A stretch of DNA of 64,000 bases. Origin: Paenibacillus dokdonensis (lineage in GTDB: Bacteria > Bacillota > Bacilli > Paenibacillales > Paenibacillaceae). Where the stretch lies: contig NZ_STGQ01000003.1 in the NCBI RefSeq assembly GCF_004916975.1, positions 186,001-250,000 of the forward strand, written 5' to 3'. A model generated the notes under the pieces. That model was not told where the DNA came from. It did no database searches and was given only the letters and a program-made list of their open reading frames with translations. This document shows, one piece after another, positions 7,403 to 16,883 of this stretch (within the stretch, counting starts at the first letter, position 1; each line of letters starts with the position of its first letter). Position numbers and translations under genes: made by a program.

Positions 7403-9316
7403 TTATTGCTTCTTCGAGACGACCGGACTTGCGCTCACAAGGATGCGGTCGATATCCGGCGCGTATCCCGTCGGCTGGGTAAACAGGAGTGTATTGGACC
7501 CTGCCTTCAGATGCACGGTCTTCTCCAGCGAGGCGACCGTCTCCCAGCCGCCGGAGCTCGGGAAGCTGAGCGGTAGGCCCGCACCGCCGTTCACGCTTAA
7601 TACGGCGGTGCGGCTAGCTTCGCCGTTCAAATAATCGATCTTCAGCGTATAGTCGCCTGTGGATGGCACCGTGACTCCGTTGAAGCGCAGCGTACCGCTG
7701 CCGTTGCCCAGATATCCGACCTTGCTCCCGCCGGAGCAGGTCGAACAGCTCGCGACGACCGCAGAGCCATCAAGCGTGTTGCCGGGCGCCTCCGCCTCAT
7801 AGGCTATAGCGCCGGATGGTGAAGGTGTGCCCGGCGTCACGGGCAGATCCGGCAGTACGGTCGAAGTCGTGGCGCTCTCGGACACGCGGAAGCCCGTAAG
7901 CGTCAGCCAGCCATCGCGGTTCGCGTCCTGTCGCGTATTCGCGAAACGAAGCGTCTTGCCGCCTGCGAGCGGGTTGACGACCCGCATGACCAGCTTGTAG
8001 TCGCCGGGAGTCAGGTTGTGGTTCGCGCTGAATGAAAAGGCGTAGTCCGTATCGCCAGGCTGGACGCTTGCCAGATTCCAGGTGGCGGTCCCGAGTGACT
8101 TGATCCAGGTATCATTGGCGCTCAGCACGCCGAACTCGACCGGCCAATTGTAATAGAACGGAGCTACGCCCTTATTCCGCAGCTTGACGCCAACCTGCAG
8201 CGAGGATGCCGGAGAGTCGGCCAGCTGAACCGAGGAGTTGTACAGCGTGTAGCCAAGCATTTTATGCGCCCGCAGAGCGTTAGCCGAGGCGGTCTCGTCC
8301 GGAAGCGAAGATTTGTACACTCGATCGTACATGAGCCAGGAGGCGTGCGTTGTCTCGACCGAGGCCTGGAAATCTTCGCCATTCGGGTTCGGCCAATGCT
8401 GCCAGAAGCTCGGATCCTGCTGGAGCGGCGGATAAAGCTCGCCTCCGATCGGATGCGTCTGCCAGATGTTCTGCAGGCCGTTCTGGGTGACGAGACTCCA
8501 GAAGTCCCAATCATTCTGGAACAGCGTCTCATAAGAGAAGGAATCGTCATGGTATCCGAAAGAGCTTTTTAAAGCGGCCGTGCTCGCGGAATAAGGATAT
8601 CGAGCCAATACATGAGTCTTGTGAAACGCATTCTTAAATGCGGACAACAGCGCATCCTGGTTGCCCGGGTTCATCTCCCAATTCGTCGGGCCGTCATTGT
8701 AAAGCCAGGTATGCCACTCTCCCCAGAAGCCGTACAGCCCCGCCGTCACGAAGCCGATCCGGGGATCGCCGTCGTAACGCGCACCGAGCGCGGCAACAAA
8801 CTGGCGCAGCGCCAAATTGAGATTGGCGTCGTTCCAATCGGGGGCCAGGCTGTGCGTGGCCGTATCGTGATTGCCGTTCTGATCGTAGTCACGGGTCATG
8901 AGCCCCCCGCTGATCAGAAACTGCGGAATGCCCGTCGTGCGTCCCGGATAGTCCACGTAGACGCGGAAGGCCGCCTGGTTGCCCCGGCTCGCGATATCAT
9001 TCAGATAAGCGTCCAGCGGCGCCCAATTGTACGTGTTCCAGCCGGTCATCAGATCGCGGAGCGAGACGTAGAACCATTCCATGCTATGGGGGAAGCTGTT
9101 GTTCGGGTCAGTGCTTTCCGACGGCAGCTTGGAGAAGGGCAAAAATCCTTTCAGTGGGTTCGACTCCAATCCCGGCTTGTTGGGGTCGTATGTTTGTGCC
9201 TGTCACTCGCCGGAGGCGTCGGCAGGCGGGAGCCTGAAATTCATGAGCAGCATCGAGCCGATCAGAACGAAGACGAGCATCTTCCATCCGTGCCTTGCCA
9301 TTCTTGCGTTTAACAT
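7403..9316 (-). pseudogene. secreted DUF4832 protein with C-terminal CBM-like module, interrupted by an in-frame TGA
   Basis: From ATG 9316 (AGGAG upstream) the frame gives a 37-residue signal peptide ending ...LPPADASGE, then TGA at 9203-9205, then continues in the same frame for 600 codons to 7403. The body has the DUF4832-type glycosidase-like fold (FRVYVDYPG, GLYGFWGEWHTW, KNKGVAPFYYNWP-like region) and ends in a CBM6/35-like module starting AIAYEAEAPGN that would bind carbohydrate. The first in-frame initiation codon after the stop (TTG 9169) has no good ribosome binding site and would give a protein without a signal peptide. This is either a nonsense mutation or a base error; the rest of the gene looks intact. 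Last gene of the leftward ABC operon. Confidence 0.8.
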
Positions 9317-9414
9317 CCTATCGTTCACTCCTGTTCACATGGGATTCACATTTGAAGCAAGCGGCGAGCATGCCCGCCGCACCTGCCCCTCACCCCCTTT
9401 CCGGCGCAGCCCGT

Positions 9415-10251
9415 CTATCCCTTACTGGCGCTGAAGGCGACACCCTCGATAAACCGCCGCTGGAAAATAAAAAACAGGACAAGCATCGGAATAACGGCCA
9501 TGAACGCACCTGCCATCAACACCGGATAATCCGTACCGAACATGGAGACGAGCGTGGCAAGTCCTGCCGACAGCGTCAGCTTCTCCGGGGAGCTGTTGAT
9601 GATGAGCGGCCACTGCAGCTCATTCCAAGACCAAAGCAGTTGGATGATAACAACCGCGACAAGCGCGGACTTGACGAGCGGCAGCATAATATGGATAAAA
9701 ATCTGAAACGGATTGCAGCCGTCCAGGACCGCCGCTTCCTCCAACTCTTTGGAGATGCCCAGGAAAAATTGCCGCAGCAAAAAGGTGGCGAACGGGCTGA
9801 CGAGCGAGGTGATCCAGAGCGCGGTCACTGTATTCACCAGTCCGAGCTTGCTCATCATCAAGTATTGCGGCGTATAGAACACCGGGTTCGGGATCATCAT
9901 GACCGAGATGATCAGGAAAAAACATAATCCTCTGCCCGGAAAGCGGATGCGTGCGAACGCGAAGGCTGCCATCGCGCTGAAGATGACGGGGAACGTTGTC
10001 TTCATGAACGCCGCCATCAGCGTGTTCGCATAGTAGTGCAGAAAGGGCGATTGCTTGAGCGCGTCCATATAGCCTCGAAGGCTGGGCTCCGCAGGCAGAA
10101 TCGCGATCGGAATCTGGGTCGCCTCCGTCGTTGTTTTGAGAGACGTGAGGACCATCCAGAGGAATGGGAGCACCATGACGACGGCCCCCGCGATCAGAAT
10201 CAAATGAATAATAAGGTTGCTTCTATGCTTGGCAGAGACAGCGCTGCTCAT
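9415..10251 (-). CDS. carbohydrate ABC transporter permease (MalG type)
   Basis: 278-residue inner-membrane permease with six helices. The EAA loop (EEAAVLDGCNPFQIFIHIML) sits in the last third, where it contacts the ATPase. ATG 10251 is preceded by AGGAGGT. It pairs with the MalF-type gene upstream and the lipoprotein at 11275-12582 to form a sugar importer. No ATPase gene is present, as is usual for importers of this class in Bacillales, which share an MsmX-like ATPase. The substrate is unknown; the neighbouring GH31 and DUF4832 genes suggest an oligosaccharide or glycoside. Confidence 0.93.
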   Translation of the reverse strand: MSSAVSAKHRSNLIIHLILIAGAVVMVLPFLWMVLTSLKTTTEATQIPIAILPAEPSLRGYMDALKQSPFLHYYANTLMAAFMKTTFPVIFSAMAAFAFARIRFPGRGLCFFLIISVMMIPNPVFYTPQYLMMSKLGLVNTVTALWITSLVSPFATFLLRQFFLGISKELEEAAVLDGCNPFQIFIHIMLPLVKSALVAVVIIQLLWSWNELQWPLIINSSPEKLTLSAGLATLVSMFGTDYPVLMAGAFMAVIPMLVLFFIFQRRFIEGVAFSASKG

Positions 10252-10329
10252 TTTCGTACCTCCTAAAGGTTTTGTGAGCATGGCTTCCTTGATATGACTT
10301 CGTACAAAACTTGCTTCGGAAGCATGGGT

Positions 10330-11199
10330 CTAGTCGTAAACCACCCATTTTTTTTGCAGCAGGAACTGGATGCCCGTCAAAATCAGGTTAATCAGCAGCA
10401 GGATGTTGACGATGGCCGCTCCATAGTTCTGATCGTAGTAAATAAACGAATTTTGATAATATGCGTACACGAGAGAGCGCACGGCGGGCAGCGCAACGTT
10501 CGTCTTGCCGATGATCAGATAGATACTGTCGAAGATTTGCGTAGCACCGATGACGAGCACGATGGACGTAAAAAACAACGTCGGCGTGAGCAGCGGAAGG
10601 GTGATGGAGCGGAACTTGCGGAAACCGGCGGCGCCGTCAATCTCGGCCGCCTCATACAGAGGACGCGGAATCCCTTGCAGCCCGGCAAGGATCAACAGCA
10701 TGTTAAAGCCGATCGAGCCCCATACGCCGACCATTACAAGGGCATACATCGCGAACCGTTTGTCCGAGATCCATGCGATATGAGTGCCAAGCACGGAGTT
10801 CAGCAGTCCGTAATCCTGCGCGAATATGATGACCCACACCATGGCAGCTGCGGCCGCCATCGTGACCTGCGGCAGAAAATAAATGACCCGATAAATGGAC
10901 CGGCCTCTGATCTTAGCGTTCAGCAGCACGGCGAAAAGCGTGGAAAGCACGATCGTCGCGGGCACGAACAGCACGACATAAAACATCGTATTCCGTAAAT
11001 TTTGCCAAAACTCCGCGTCCTTGAACAATCTCTCATAATTGGCCAAGCCGACCCAATGGCTGACAAGACCGAAATTTTCGGACTTCAGAAAGCCCAGATA
11101 GATAGAATAGACGGCCGGCCAACTCCAGAACACCAACGTTCCGATCAATGTCGGAGCGATCATCAAATAAGCCCATGCGTACCTGCTTTTCGAATTCAT
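10330..11199 (-). CDS. carbohydrate ABC transporter permease (MalF/UgpA type)
   Basis: 289-residue permease with six predicted helices. Its EAA motif YEAAEIDGAAGFRKFRSITL lies in the last third. An upstream in-frame GTG exists at 11208, but ATG 11199 has the ribosome binding site GAGGTG at the right distance, so it is chosen. It lies between the binding-protein gene and the MalG-type gene in a single leftward operon, with gaps of about 75 bases on each side. First of the two transmembrane subunits of the importer. Confidence 0.93.
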   Translation of the reverse strand: MNSKSRYAWAYLMIAPTLIGTLVFWSWPAVYSIYLGFLKSENFGLVSHWVGLANYERLFKDAEFWQNLRNTMFYVVLFVPATIVLSTLFAVLLNAKIRGRSIYRVIYFLPQVTMAAAAAMVWVIIFAQDYGLLNSVLGTHIAWISDKRFAMYALVMVGVWGSIGFNMLLILAGLQGIPRPLYEAAEIDGAAGFRKFRSITLPLLTPTLFFTSIVLVIGATQIFDSIYLIIGKTNVALPAVRSLVYAYYQNSFIYYDQNYGAAIVNILLLINLILTGIQFLLQKKWVVYD

Positions 11200-11274
11200 T
11201 GCCTTCACCTCATATTTGCCGAAGGCGCCCCGGATGCCGGAACGCCTTCGACGTTTTTACCTTGCGTACGGTGC

Positions 11275-12582
11275 TTACTTCGCGTCCGCAATCGCCTGAT
11301 TCATCATTTCCGCCACTTTTTTGGCGCCTTCCTCAATCGAGATCGCACCGCCCCATGCCTGGGACATGATCTCTCCCTCTTTCGCGAACCAGACCGGGTA
11401 AGACTTCGAACCGCTCGGGTATGGCGTTGCGTCCGCCGCCTGGTCGATGAACACCTGTAGGTTCAGGTCCGGTTTGGATTTCACCCAGGCATCTTGGGTG
11501 CCCTGGAACGCGGGGATCGCCGCACCCATTTGGGCCGTGATTTCGGCAGCCTCTTTCGAGCCGAGGAACTTCAGGAACTGCCACGACTCTTCCTTATGCT
11601 TGCCCTTTGCGGACATGACGTTGCCGAGGCCGTTAATGATATTGCCGCGCCCCGCCTTGCCCTTCGGCAGCGGCGCCCAGTCATACTTGCCCTTAATGAT
11701 GTCGCTGCTGGCCAGGTTGCCGTTGTCCCAGGAGCCGTCAAAAATCATTGCGAGCTTGCCCGACTTGAACATTTCGACCGAATCCGTGTCGGTCATCTGC
11801 TGATGCGTCGGCGATGCCTTGTCGAGGATCATCTGGTAACGGGCCTTTAACGCCTCGATCGAGGCAGGCTCGTCGTACCCGGACTTGGTCATGTCGGCGT
11901 TTAATATATGGCCGCCGTTCGCCAGCATATCGTTCCAGTAGCCGGCCTGGGTATCCATCTTGGCGCCGAAGCCGTAAATGCCTTTGTCCGGCTGGCTGAG
12001 CTGCCCCGCGACCTCCGCCAGCTTGGCATAGTCCCAGGTATCATTCGGATACGCTATGCCTGCCTGGTCGAACAACTCCTTGTTATAGGCCAAGCCGATG
12101 GTATCAAAATCCTTTGGGATGCCGTAGTTTTGCCCGTCCATCGTATAGATCGAGCCGAGGTTGGACGCATAGTTGTTCAGGTCAATCTCGCCGGCTTGCA
12201 CCTTATCCGTGATCGGTGCAAGAAACTGGCCGGACGCGTATTTGATGAACTGGCCGCCGTGCATCCAGAATACATCGGGCAGCGTGCCTGCCGGCGCGGC
12301 CGCGGACATTTTCGTCCAATATTCGCCCCAAGGAATGGCGTCGATCTTGACCTCGATATTCGGGTGCTGCCCGGTAAACGCTTTGGCGATCGCTTCCATC
12401 GCCGGCTGCTGGTTTTTGTCCCAGATCGCGTAGGAAATCGTCACGCTCTTCTGATTGCTGCCGGCAGGCTCGCTGTCCGCAGCCTTGCCTCCGTCATTCG
12501 ATTGATCGCAGCCGGCCAGTGCCAGCGATGAGGCAAGCAGCGCGCCGGCGGCGGCCATTCCCCATTTTTTTCTGATGTTCAT
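11275..12582 (-). CDS. extracellular sugar-binding lipoprotein (ABC transporter)
   Basis: 435-residue family-1 solute-binding protein. The N-terminus is a lipoprotein signal with lipobox LAGC (Cys24), so the protein should be anchored to the outer face of the membrane. Typical features follow, such as the WGEYWTKMSAAAPAGTLPDVFW region near 106-127 and a Trp-rich ligand cleft. It delivers a saccharide to the two permeases encoded downstream. AGGGGG precedes ATG 12582. First gene of the operon; a candidate activator site and promoter lie 140-210 bases upstream. Confidence 0.94.
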   Translation of the reverse strand: MNIRKKWGMAAAGALLASSLALAGCDQSNDGGKAADSEPAGSNQKSVTISYAIWDKNQQPAMEAIAKAFTGQHPNIEVKIDAIPWGEYWTKMSAAAPAGTLPDVFWMHGGQFIKYASGQFLAPITDKVQAGEIDLNNYASNLGSIYTMDGQNYGIPKDFDTIGLAYNKELFDQAGIAYPNDTWDYAKLAEVAGQLSQPDKGIYGFGAKMDTQAGYWNDMLANGGHILNADMTKSGYDEPASIEALKARYQMILDKASPTHQQMTDTDSVEMFKSGKLAMIFDGSWDNGNLASSDIIKGKYDWAPLPKGKAGRGNIINGLGNVMSAKGKHKEESWQFLKFLGSKEAAEITAQMGAAIPAFQGTQDAWVKSKPDLNLQVFIDQAADATPYPSGSKSYPVWFAKEGEIMSQAWGGAISIEEGAKKVAEMMNQAIADAK

Positions 12583-12723
12583 CGTGAATCCCCCTCGTTT
12601 TTTTTTGAAATAAGTCGTGCCTTAACGTTCCGCCAGCATGTCCAGGCTGCTGGAACACGGGGAAATTTGCGCAACCATCATTCCCCCGTTTGATTCGAGT
12701 CGTCGTGAGCTCTTGACGTTACT

Positions 12724-12790
12724 ATCATAAATCACGGCAAATTCGGGTTTAAATGCCCCGATTTTAAGATTCAAACCCCATTTTTAAGAT
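12724..12790 (-). promoter_or_regulatory. candidate AraC/YesN-type direct-repeat operator and weak promoter
   Basis: Two 15-base direct repeats, CCCCGATTTTAAGAT (12756-12770) and CCCCATTTTTAAGAT (12776-12790), are offset by exactly 20 bases, two helical turns. On the minus strand they end four bases before the position of a poor -35 (about 12752-12747), followed 17 bases later by the -10 TATGAT (12729-12724). This arrangement is typical of AraC-family class II activation. The YesN-like regulator at 15228 is the natural candidate. The repeat is observed; the binding is inferred. Confidence 0.5.
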
Positions 12791-12823
12791 CCCCTTCCCA
12801 GTTGCGGACGTTGTCTGCATAAT

Positions 12824-13157
12824 AAGAAAAACGCCTATCGATGTGTATACTCACAGAAGACAGACCGCGTTTAGTTGAAGTTTTTCTTGCGAGATTAGGC
12901 AGCAGAGACTCCGAAATTTATTCTTTCTGATCTCTTAAGAAAAACGCCTATCGATGTGTATACTCACCGAAGACAGACCGCGTTTAGCTGAAGTTTTTCT
13001 TGCGAGATCAGGCAGCAGAGATTCCGAAATTTATTCTTTCTGATCTCTTAAGAAAAACGCCTATCGACGCACATTCACGGAAGACAGGCCTCGTTTAAGT
13101 GAAGTTTTTCTTGCGATGATAGAATTGTTCAGCTTGAAAACCTATAAACTCTATCAT
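12824..13157. repeat. three tandem ~113 bp structured repeats
   Basis: Copies start at 12824, 12937 and 13050. Each opens with AAGAAAAAC and closes 63-65 bases later with GTTTTTCTT, a perfect 9 bp inverted repeat, with a conserved interior (GAAGACAG...CGTTTA). A second hairpin follows GCGA: GAGATTAG/CTGATCTC (12891-12934), GAGATCAG/CTGATCTC (13004-13047) and ATGATAGA/TCTATCAT (13116-13157). The third stem has a different sequence yet still pairs. A fourth copy lies beyond the GH31 gene. No coding potential was seen. I do not recognise the family. Confidence 0.85.
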
Positions 13158-13241
13158 TTTTAAAAACAGGACCAAAATTCAGATGATTTCGGGCATAAAA
13201 ACCGCAAAATTGTGCCCGCTATCGACAAGGAGAATTCAGCC

Positions 13242-14779
13242 ATGACCAAAATCTCAATTTCCCGTATACCCGGCGAATACTGGTGGGGCGGTGTGATCAA
13301 CGAAGGCAGCGTCATGCCGTTCGGCCAGGCGGCACATACGAGGGACTTACGCTTGACGGACGATAACCAGGCCACGCCGTTGCTGCTCTCCAGTAAGGGG
13401 CGGTACATCTGGAGCGAGGATCCGTTCGCCTTCCGCATAGACGAGAACGGCCTGTCCGTCTTTGACAGTGCCGGCGAAGTCACCATCGAGGAAGGGCATC
13501 ACTCGCTGCAAGGCGCCTACCGCCATGCCGCCAGTACGCACTTCCCGCCTTCCGGGCTGCTCCCCGACGCGTTCGCCTTTACGGCTCCGCAATACTGCAC
13601 CTGGGTCGAGATGTTCTATGCCCCAACGCAGGACAAAATCATACGCTACGCCGAGGCGATTCTCGCGAACGGGCTTCCTCCCGGCATTCTCATCATTGAC
13701 GACAATTGGATGAAAGACTACGGCATTTGGGACTTCGACAAGCACCGCTTCCCCGATCCCCGGGTGATGGTCGATACGCTACACCGATGGGCTTTAAGGT
13801 GATGCTTTGGATGTGTCCTTACATTAGCCCGGACTGCACGATGTTCAAGGAACTGCGCGGCAGCGACCTGCTTATGAAAGGCGAAAACGGCGCGCCCGTG
13901 CTTCGACATTGGTGGAACGGGTACAGTGCCGTTGTGGACTATACGAAGGAGAAAGGCGTGGCATGGTTCAGGCAGCAAATGAACAGGCTGACCGCGGACT
14001 ACGGCGTCGACGGCTTCAAGCTCGATGCCGGCGAGCCTATCCTGCCCGGAGCGCCGGACACGACGCAGCCTGTCGCCTGGTCGCGCCCGCTGCGCTTGCT
14101 TGAGGATTGCGAGGCCTATGCGTCCCTGGGCGTTGGCTACCCACTCGTCGAGCTGCGCATGTGCTGGAAGCTCGGCGGGCAAGCGCTCATCCAGCGTCAG
14201 CGGGACAAGACGCATACCTGGGACGCGGGAGGGCTCGGCGGCCTGATTCCGAACGCGATCGTGCAGGGACTGCTCGGATACGCATTCAACTGCCCGGACA
14301 TGATCGGCGGCGGCATGGATGGTGATATCAACTCCCCCGACTTCCGTTTCGACAGCGAGCTTTTTGTCCGGTACGCCCAATGTGCCGCACTGTTTCCGGT
14401 CATGCAGTTTTCCATGGCCCCCTGGCGCGTGCTGCGCGGCGAGGATCTGACCTGGTGCCTGAACGCCGTACGGCTTAGATCAGAGCTAGGTCCCGAACTG
14501 CTCGCGCTCGCCCGTCAGGCTGCCGCCGATGGCCTGCCGATTTTGCGCAGCCTGGAGTTCGAATATCCCGGATGCGGCTATGAACTCGTACAGGACCAAT
14601 TTCTGCTCGGATCGAACCTGCTCATCGCGCCGGTCGTCGTCCAAGGCCAAACGTCAAGGCGCGTCGTCTTTCCCGAGGGTCGATGGCAGGGCGATGACGG
14701 AAGCGTGGTCATCGGTCCGACCGAGCTGGAAGTCGAGGCTCCCCTCTCGCGGTTGCCCTGGTACCGCAGCATTCAATAA
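13242..14779 (+). pseudogene. GH31 family glycosidase, frameshifted
   Basis: Two overlapping frames together encode one GH31 enzyme. The first (ATG 13242, after AAGGAG) runs through IIDDNWMKDYGIWDFD and reaches VDTLHR; the second resumes with MGFKVMLWMCPYISPD. A one-base deletion near 13788 explains the break: restoring one base gives a continuous 512-residue protein. The catalytic nucleophile region is GFKLDAGEP, and a PDMIGGG motif lies downstream, as in MYORG-like and alpha-galactosidase GH31 members. No signal peptide is seen, so the enzyme would act in the cytosol on an imported glycoside. As written, the product is truncated before the active site. This may be a true mutation or an assembly error. 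Structured repeats flank the gene on both sides. Confidence 0.85.
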
Positions 14780-15227
14780 ACGCGGGCGTCGGCAATAACG
14801 AAATCAAGGCCATCCTGAGAGCGAGAGAGATCGCCGATAGAGTAAAGCCCCCATTGTAAGTTTTAATGAAAGATAGAATGGTACAGCTTCGCTGAAATGT
14901 ATAGAATATATCAACAAAAGAGAACGTCGCGGCGTGCCTTCCTAAGAAAAACGCCTATTAACGCACCTCAAAGAAAAGACAGACCGTTTAAGCGGAAGTT
15001 TTTCTTGCGATACTAGGATGTTATGCTTTGAGGATGATTACTTTCTGATATCCTAAAAAAGTCAGATCGCGTTATAGAAGTCTCATATACTTGCGATTAC
15101 AATTGAAATGATCCATTTCGTGGTGAACTGATAATTCTATATTTTTATAAAGATCGGGAACGCGCCTCCGCCACCGTAGAGGCGCCAGTCCTCAATAAGC
15201 CGAAGACCGATCTGGGAGGTGTCAAAT
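14780..15227. other. intergenic region between GH31 and the response regulator
   Basis: About 450 bases without a convincing gene. It holds the fourth structured repeat (14944-15055) and a decayed fifth copy (about 15056-15100). The end contains an imperfect hairpin-like GGCGCCTCTACGG-type segment near 15160-15192 and the GGGAGG ribosome binding site of the response regulator. The promoter for the regulator operon is probably here but was not identified. Confidence 0.5.
14944..15055. repeat. fourth copy of the structured repeat, downstream of GH31
   Basis: AAGAAAAAC at 14944 pairs with GTTTTTCTT ending at 15006. The second hairpin has yet another stem, TAGGAT (15014-15019) with ATCCTA (15050-15055). 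A degenerate fifth copy follows, recognisable from GTCAGATCGCG and CTTGCGAT at about 15061-15096. Confidence 0.8.
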
Positions 15228-16865
15228 ATGTATGAGCTGCTTATCGTCGACGATCACGCTCACCTCGTGGACAGTCTCGAGCGTAATATGCCGTGGGAAA
15301 CGCTCGGCATCGGCAAGGTTCACAAGGCTTTCTCCGGCGAGGAGGCGCTCGAATACTGCAAAAGCTATCCCGTCGATATCGTCATCACCGATATCCGCAT
15401 GCCCGGCATCTCCGGACTTGAGCTGATTGAGCATATCAAAAAGTATGACAAGCACTTCAAAAGCATCCTGCTCTCCGGTTACGGCGAATGGGACTACGCG
15501 CAGGAGGCAATCCGTCAGCAGGTGGACGGCTACCTGCTCAAACCAGTTGATCATGGGGAACTGGCGTGCATGCTGCAACGCCTGACGCAAGACCTCCAAC
15601 TTGAATGGGACGAGCGGGGCAAGCAGGAGAAGGCCATGCGCTTGCTACATGAGCATATGCCTCTGCTGCGCGAGAAGCTGCTCATGGATCTGCTGCAAGG
15701 ACGGAAGCTTTCGACTGAGCTGCTCGAAGAGAAACTCGCCTATTATCAGATGCCGTTTCGTCCAAGCGACGAAACGGCGATGTGCGTCATTCGCATCGAA
15801 TCGTCAGCGGAGGAATTGAACTGGCAGGACCAATCACTGCTTGCCTCCGCCGTCGTCAATATCGCGGAAGAGACGTTCTCGGATCTGTTCTACGTTTGGC
15901 GCGGTCGTGATCCATTCGAACATGAAATCTTCATTCTCAAGGCTAGGGAGGCGTCGTGGCTGGAACGGGAACCGCAGCCGGAGCGTGCACGGCAGCAGTC
16001 TTTCGAGCATCTGGCATCCAGACTGCAGCGTCACGTCAAGCATTTTCTCAAAAGCAGCATCTCGATCGTCGTGAGCCATTGGCATGTGATGGGGCATGGT
16101 TTGCGCGGAACATACCAAGACTCGCTGGCCGTGTTCGCCCGTCATCTCGGCGGCGAAACGGATCTGTTCATTGGTCTGCAGGACGCCGTCGCGCCCGATT
16201 TACCATACCGCATCCACAGTCTTTACGAATCCCCCCCGTTGATCCAGCTGTTCGAGATCGGCCAGTGGGAGGCTATTTCAGCCAAGTGGGACGCCATTTT
16301 CCAGGAGGTGACAGACAAACGGATGGAGTCGCGCGAGACGCTTCTGGAGCTGTATTATCATGCCATGGGCGCATTCAGCTTTTTTGCCCACAAAAACGGG
16401 CTCAGCCTGCATGACATCATTCCGGCAGAGTCGGATAAGGCCGGCGATGCGAGCCGTTTCCGCCATATGCGTCAACTGCAGGACTGGGTCTTACATACGC
16501 TCGACCGGTTGCGGGAGATGACCAAGAGTGAATGGAACAACGAGCAGGCGGTGCTCATCCGCAAGGTCCGGCAGTTCATCACCGATCGAATCGCCGACGC
16601 CACGCTGCAGACAGCAGCCGATCATGTCGGCCTGCATCCGGCGTACCTGTCCTCCCTGTTTAAGAACAAGACAAAAGAGAATGTCAGCGAGTATATGTAC
16701 AAGATGCGTATGCAGCGGGCGCGGGAAATGCTTATTGAGCAGCCGGAACTCAAAGTCAGCGACGTCGCCTCGGCGATCGGCTACCACAAACCGCAATATT
16801 TCATCAAGCTGTTCAAGGAGCATTACGGACTAACGCCGCAAGACTTCCGCCACCAATATTCCTGA
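15228..16865 (+). CDS. YesN-like response regulator with AraC-type DNA-binding domain
   Basis: 545 residues. The N-terminal receiver domain has acidic residues DD near 8-9, phospho-acceptor Asp55 in ITDIRMPG and the conserved Lys in YLLKPVD near 105. A middle region of unclear fold follows (about 130-430), and two AraC helix-turn-helix units lie in the last 100 residues. It would be phosphorylated by the YesM-like kinase encoded 18 bases downstream and activate sugar genes. GGGAGGTG precedes ATG 15228. The best candidate target is the binding-protein promoter with 20-base direct repeats at 12756-12790. Confidence 0.94.
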   Translation: MYELLIVDDHAHLVDSLERNMPWETLGIGKVHKAFSGEEALEYCKSYPVDIVITDIRMPGISGLELIEHIKKYDKHFKSILLSGYGEWDYAQEAIRQQVDGYLLKPVDHGELACMLQRLTQDLQLEWDERGKQEKAMRLLHEHMPLLREKLLMDLLQGRKLSTELLEEKLAYYQMPFRPSDETAMCVIRIESSAEELNWQDQSLLASAVVNIAEETFSDLFYVWRGRDPFEHEIFILKAREASWLEREPQPERARQQSFEHLASRLQRHVKHFLKSSISIVVSHWHVMGHGLRGTYQDSLAVFARHLGGETDLFIGLQDAVAPDLPYRIHSLYESPPLIQLFEIGQWEAISAKWDAIFQEVTDKRMESRETLLELYYHAMGAFSFFAHKNGLSLHDIIPAESDKAGDASRFRHMRQLQDWVLHTLDRLREMTKSEWNNEQAVLIRKVRQFITDRIADATLQTAADHVGLHPAYLSSLFKNKTKENVSEYMYKMRMQRAREMLIEQPELKVSDVASAIGYHKPQYFIKLFKEHYGLTPQDFRHQYS

Positions 16866-16883
16866 CCGAACGGAGACACTCGC

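Noticed and set aside
9295..9927. Long plus-strand ORF opposite the DUF4832 gene start and the MalG gene
   Set aside because: Shadow of GC-rich genes: no ribosome binding site, no domain, charged low-complexity translation. The same applies to other long antisense ORFs at 8612-9313, 17091-18017, 18680-20251 and 39337-40419.
12824..13157. CRISPR array
   Set aside because: Spacing of 113 bases is regular, but the spacers are themselves conserved and folded, only three copies are tandem, and no cas genes are near.
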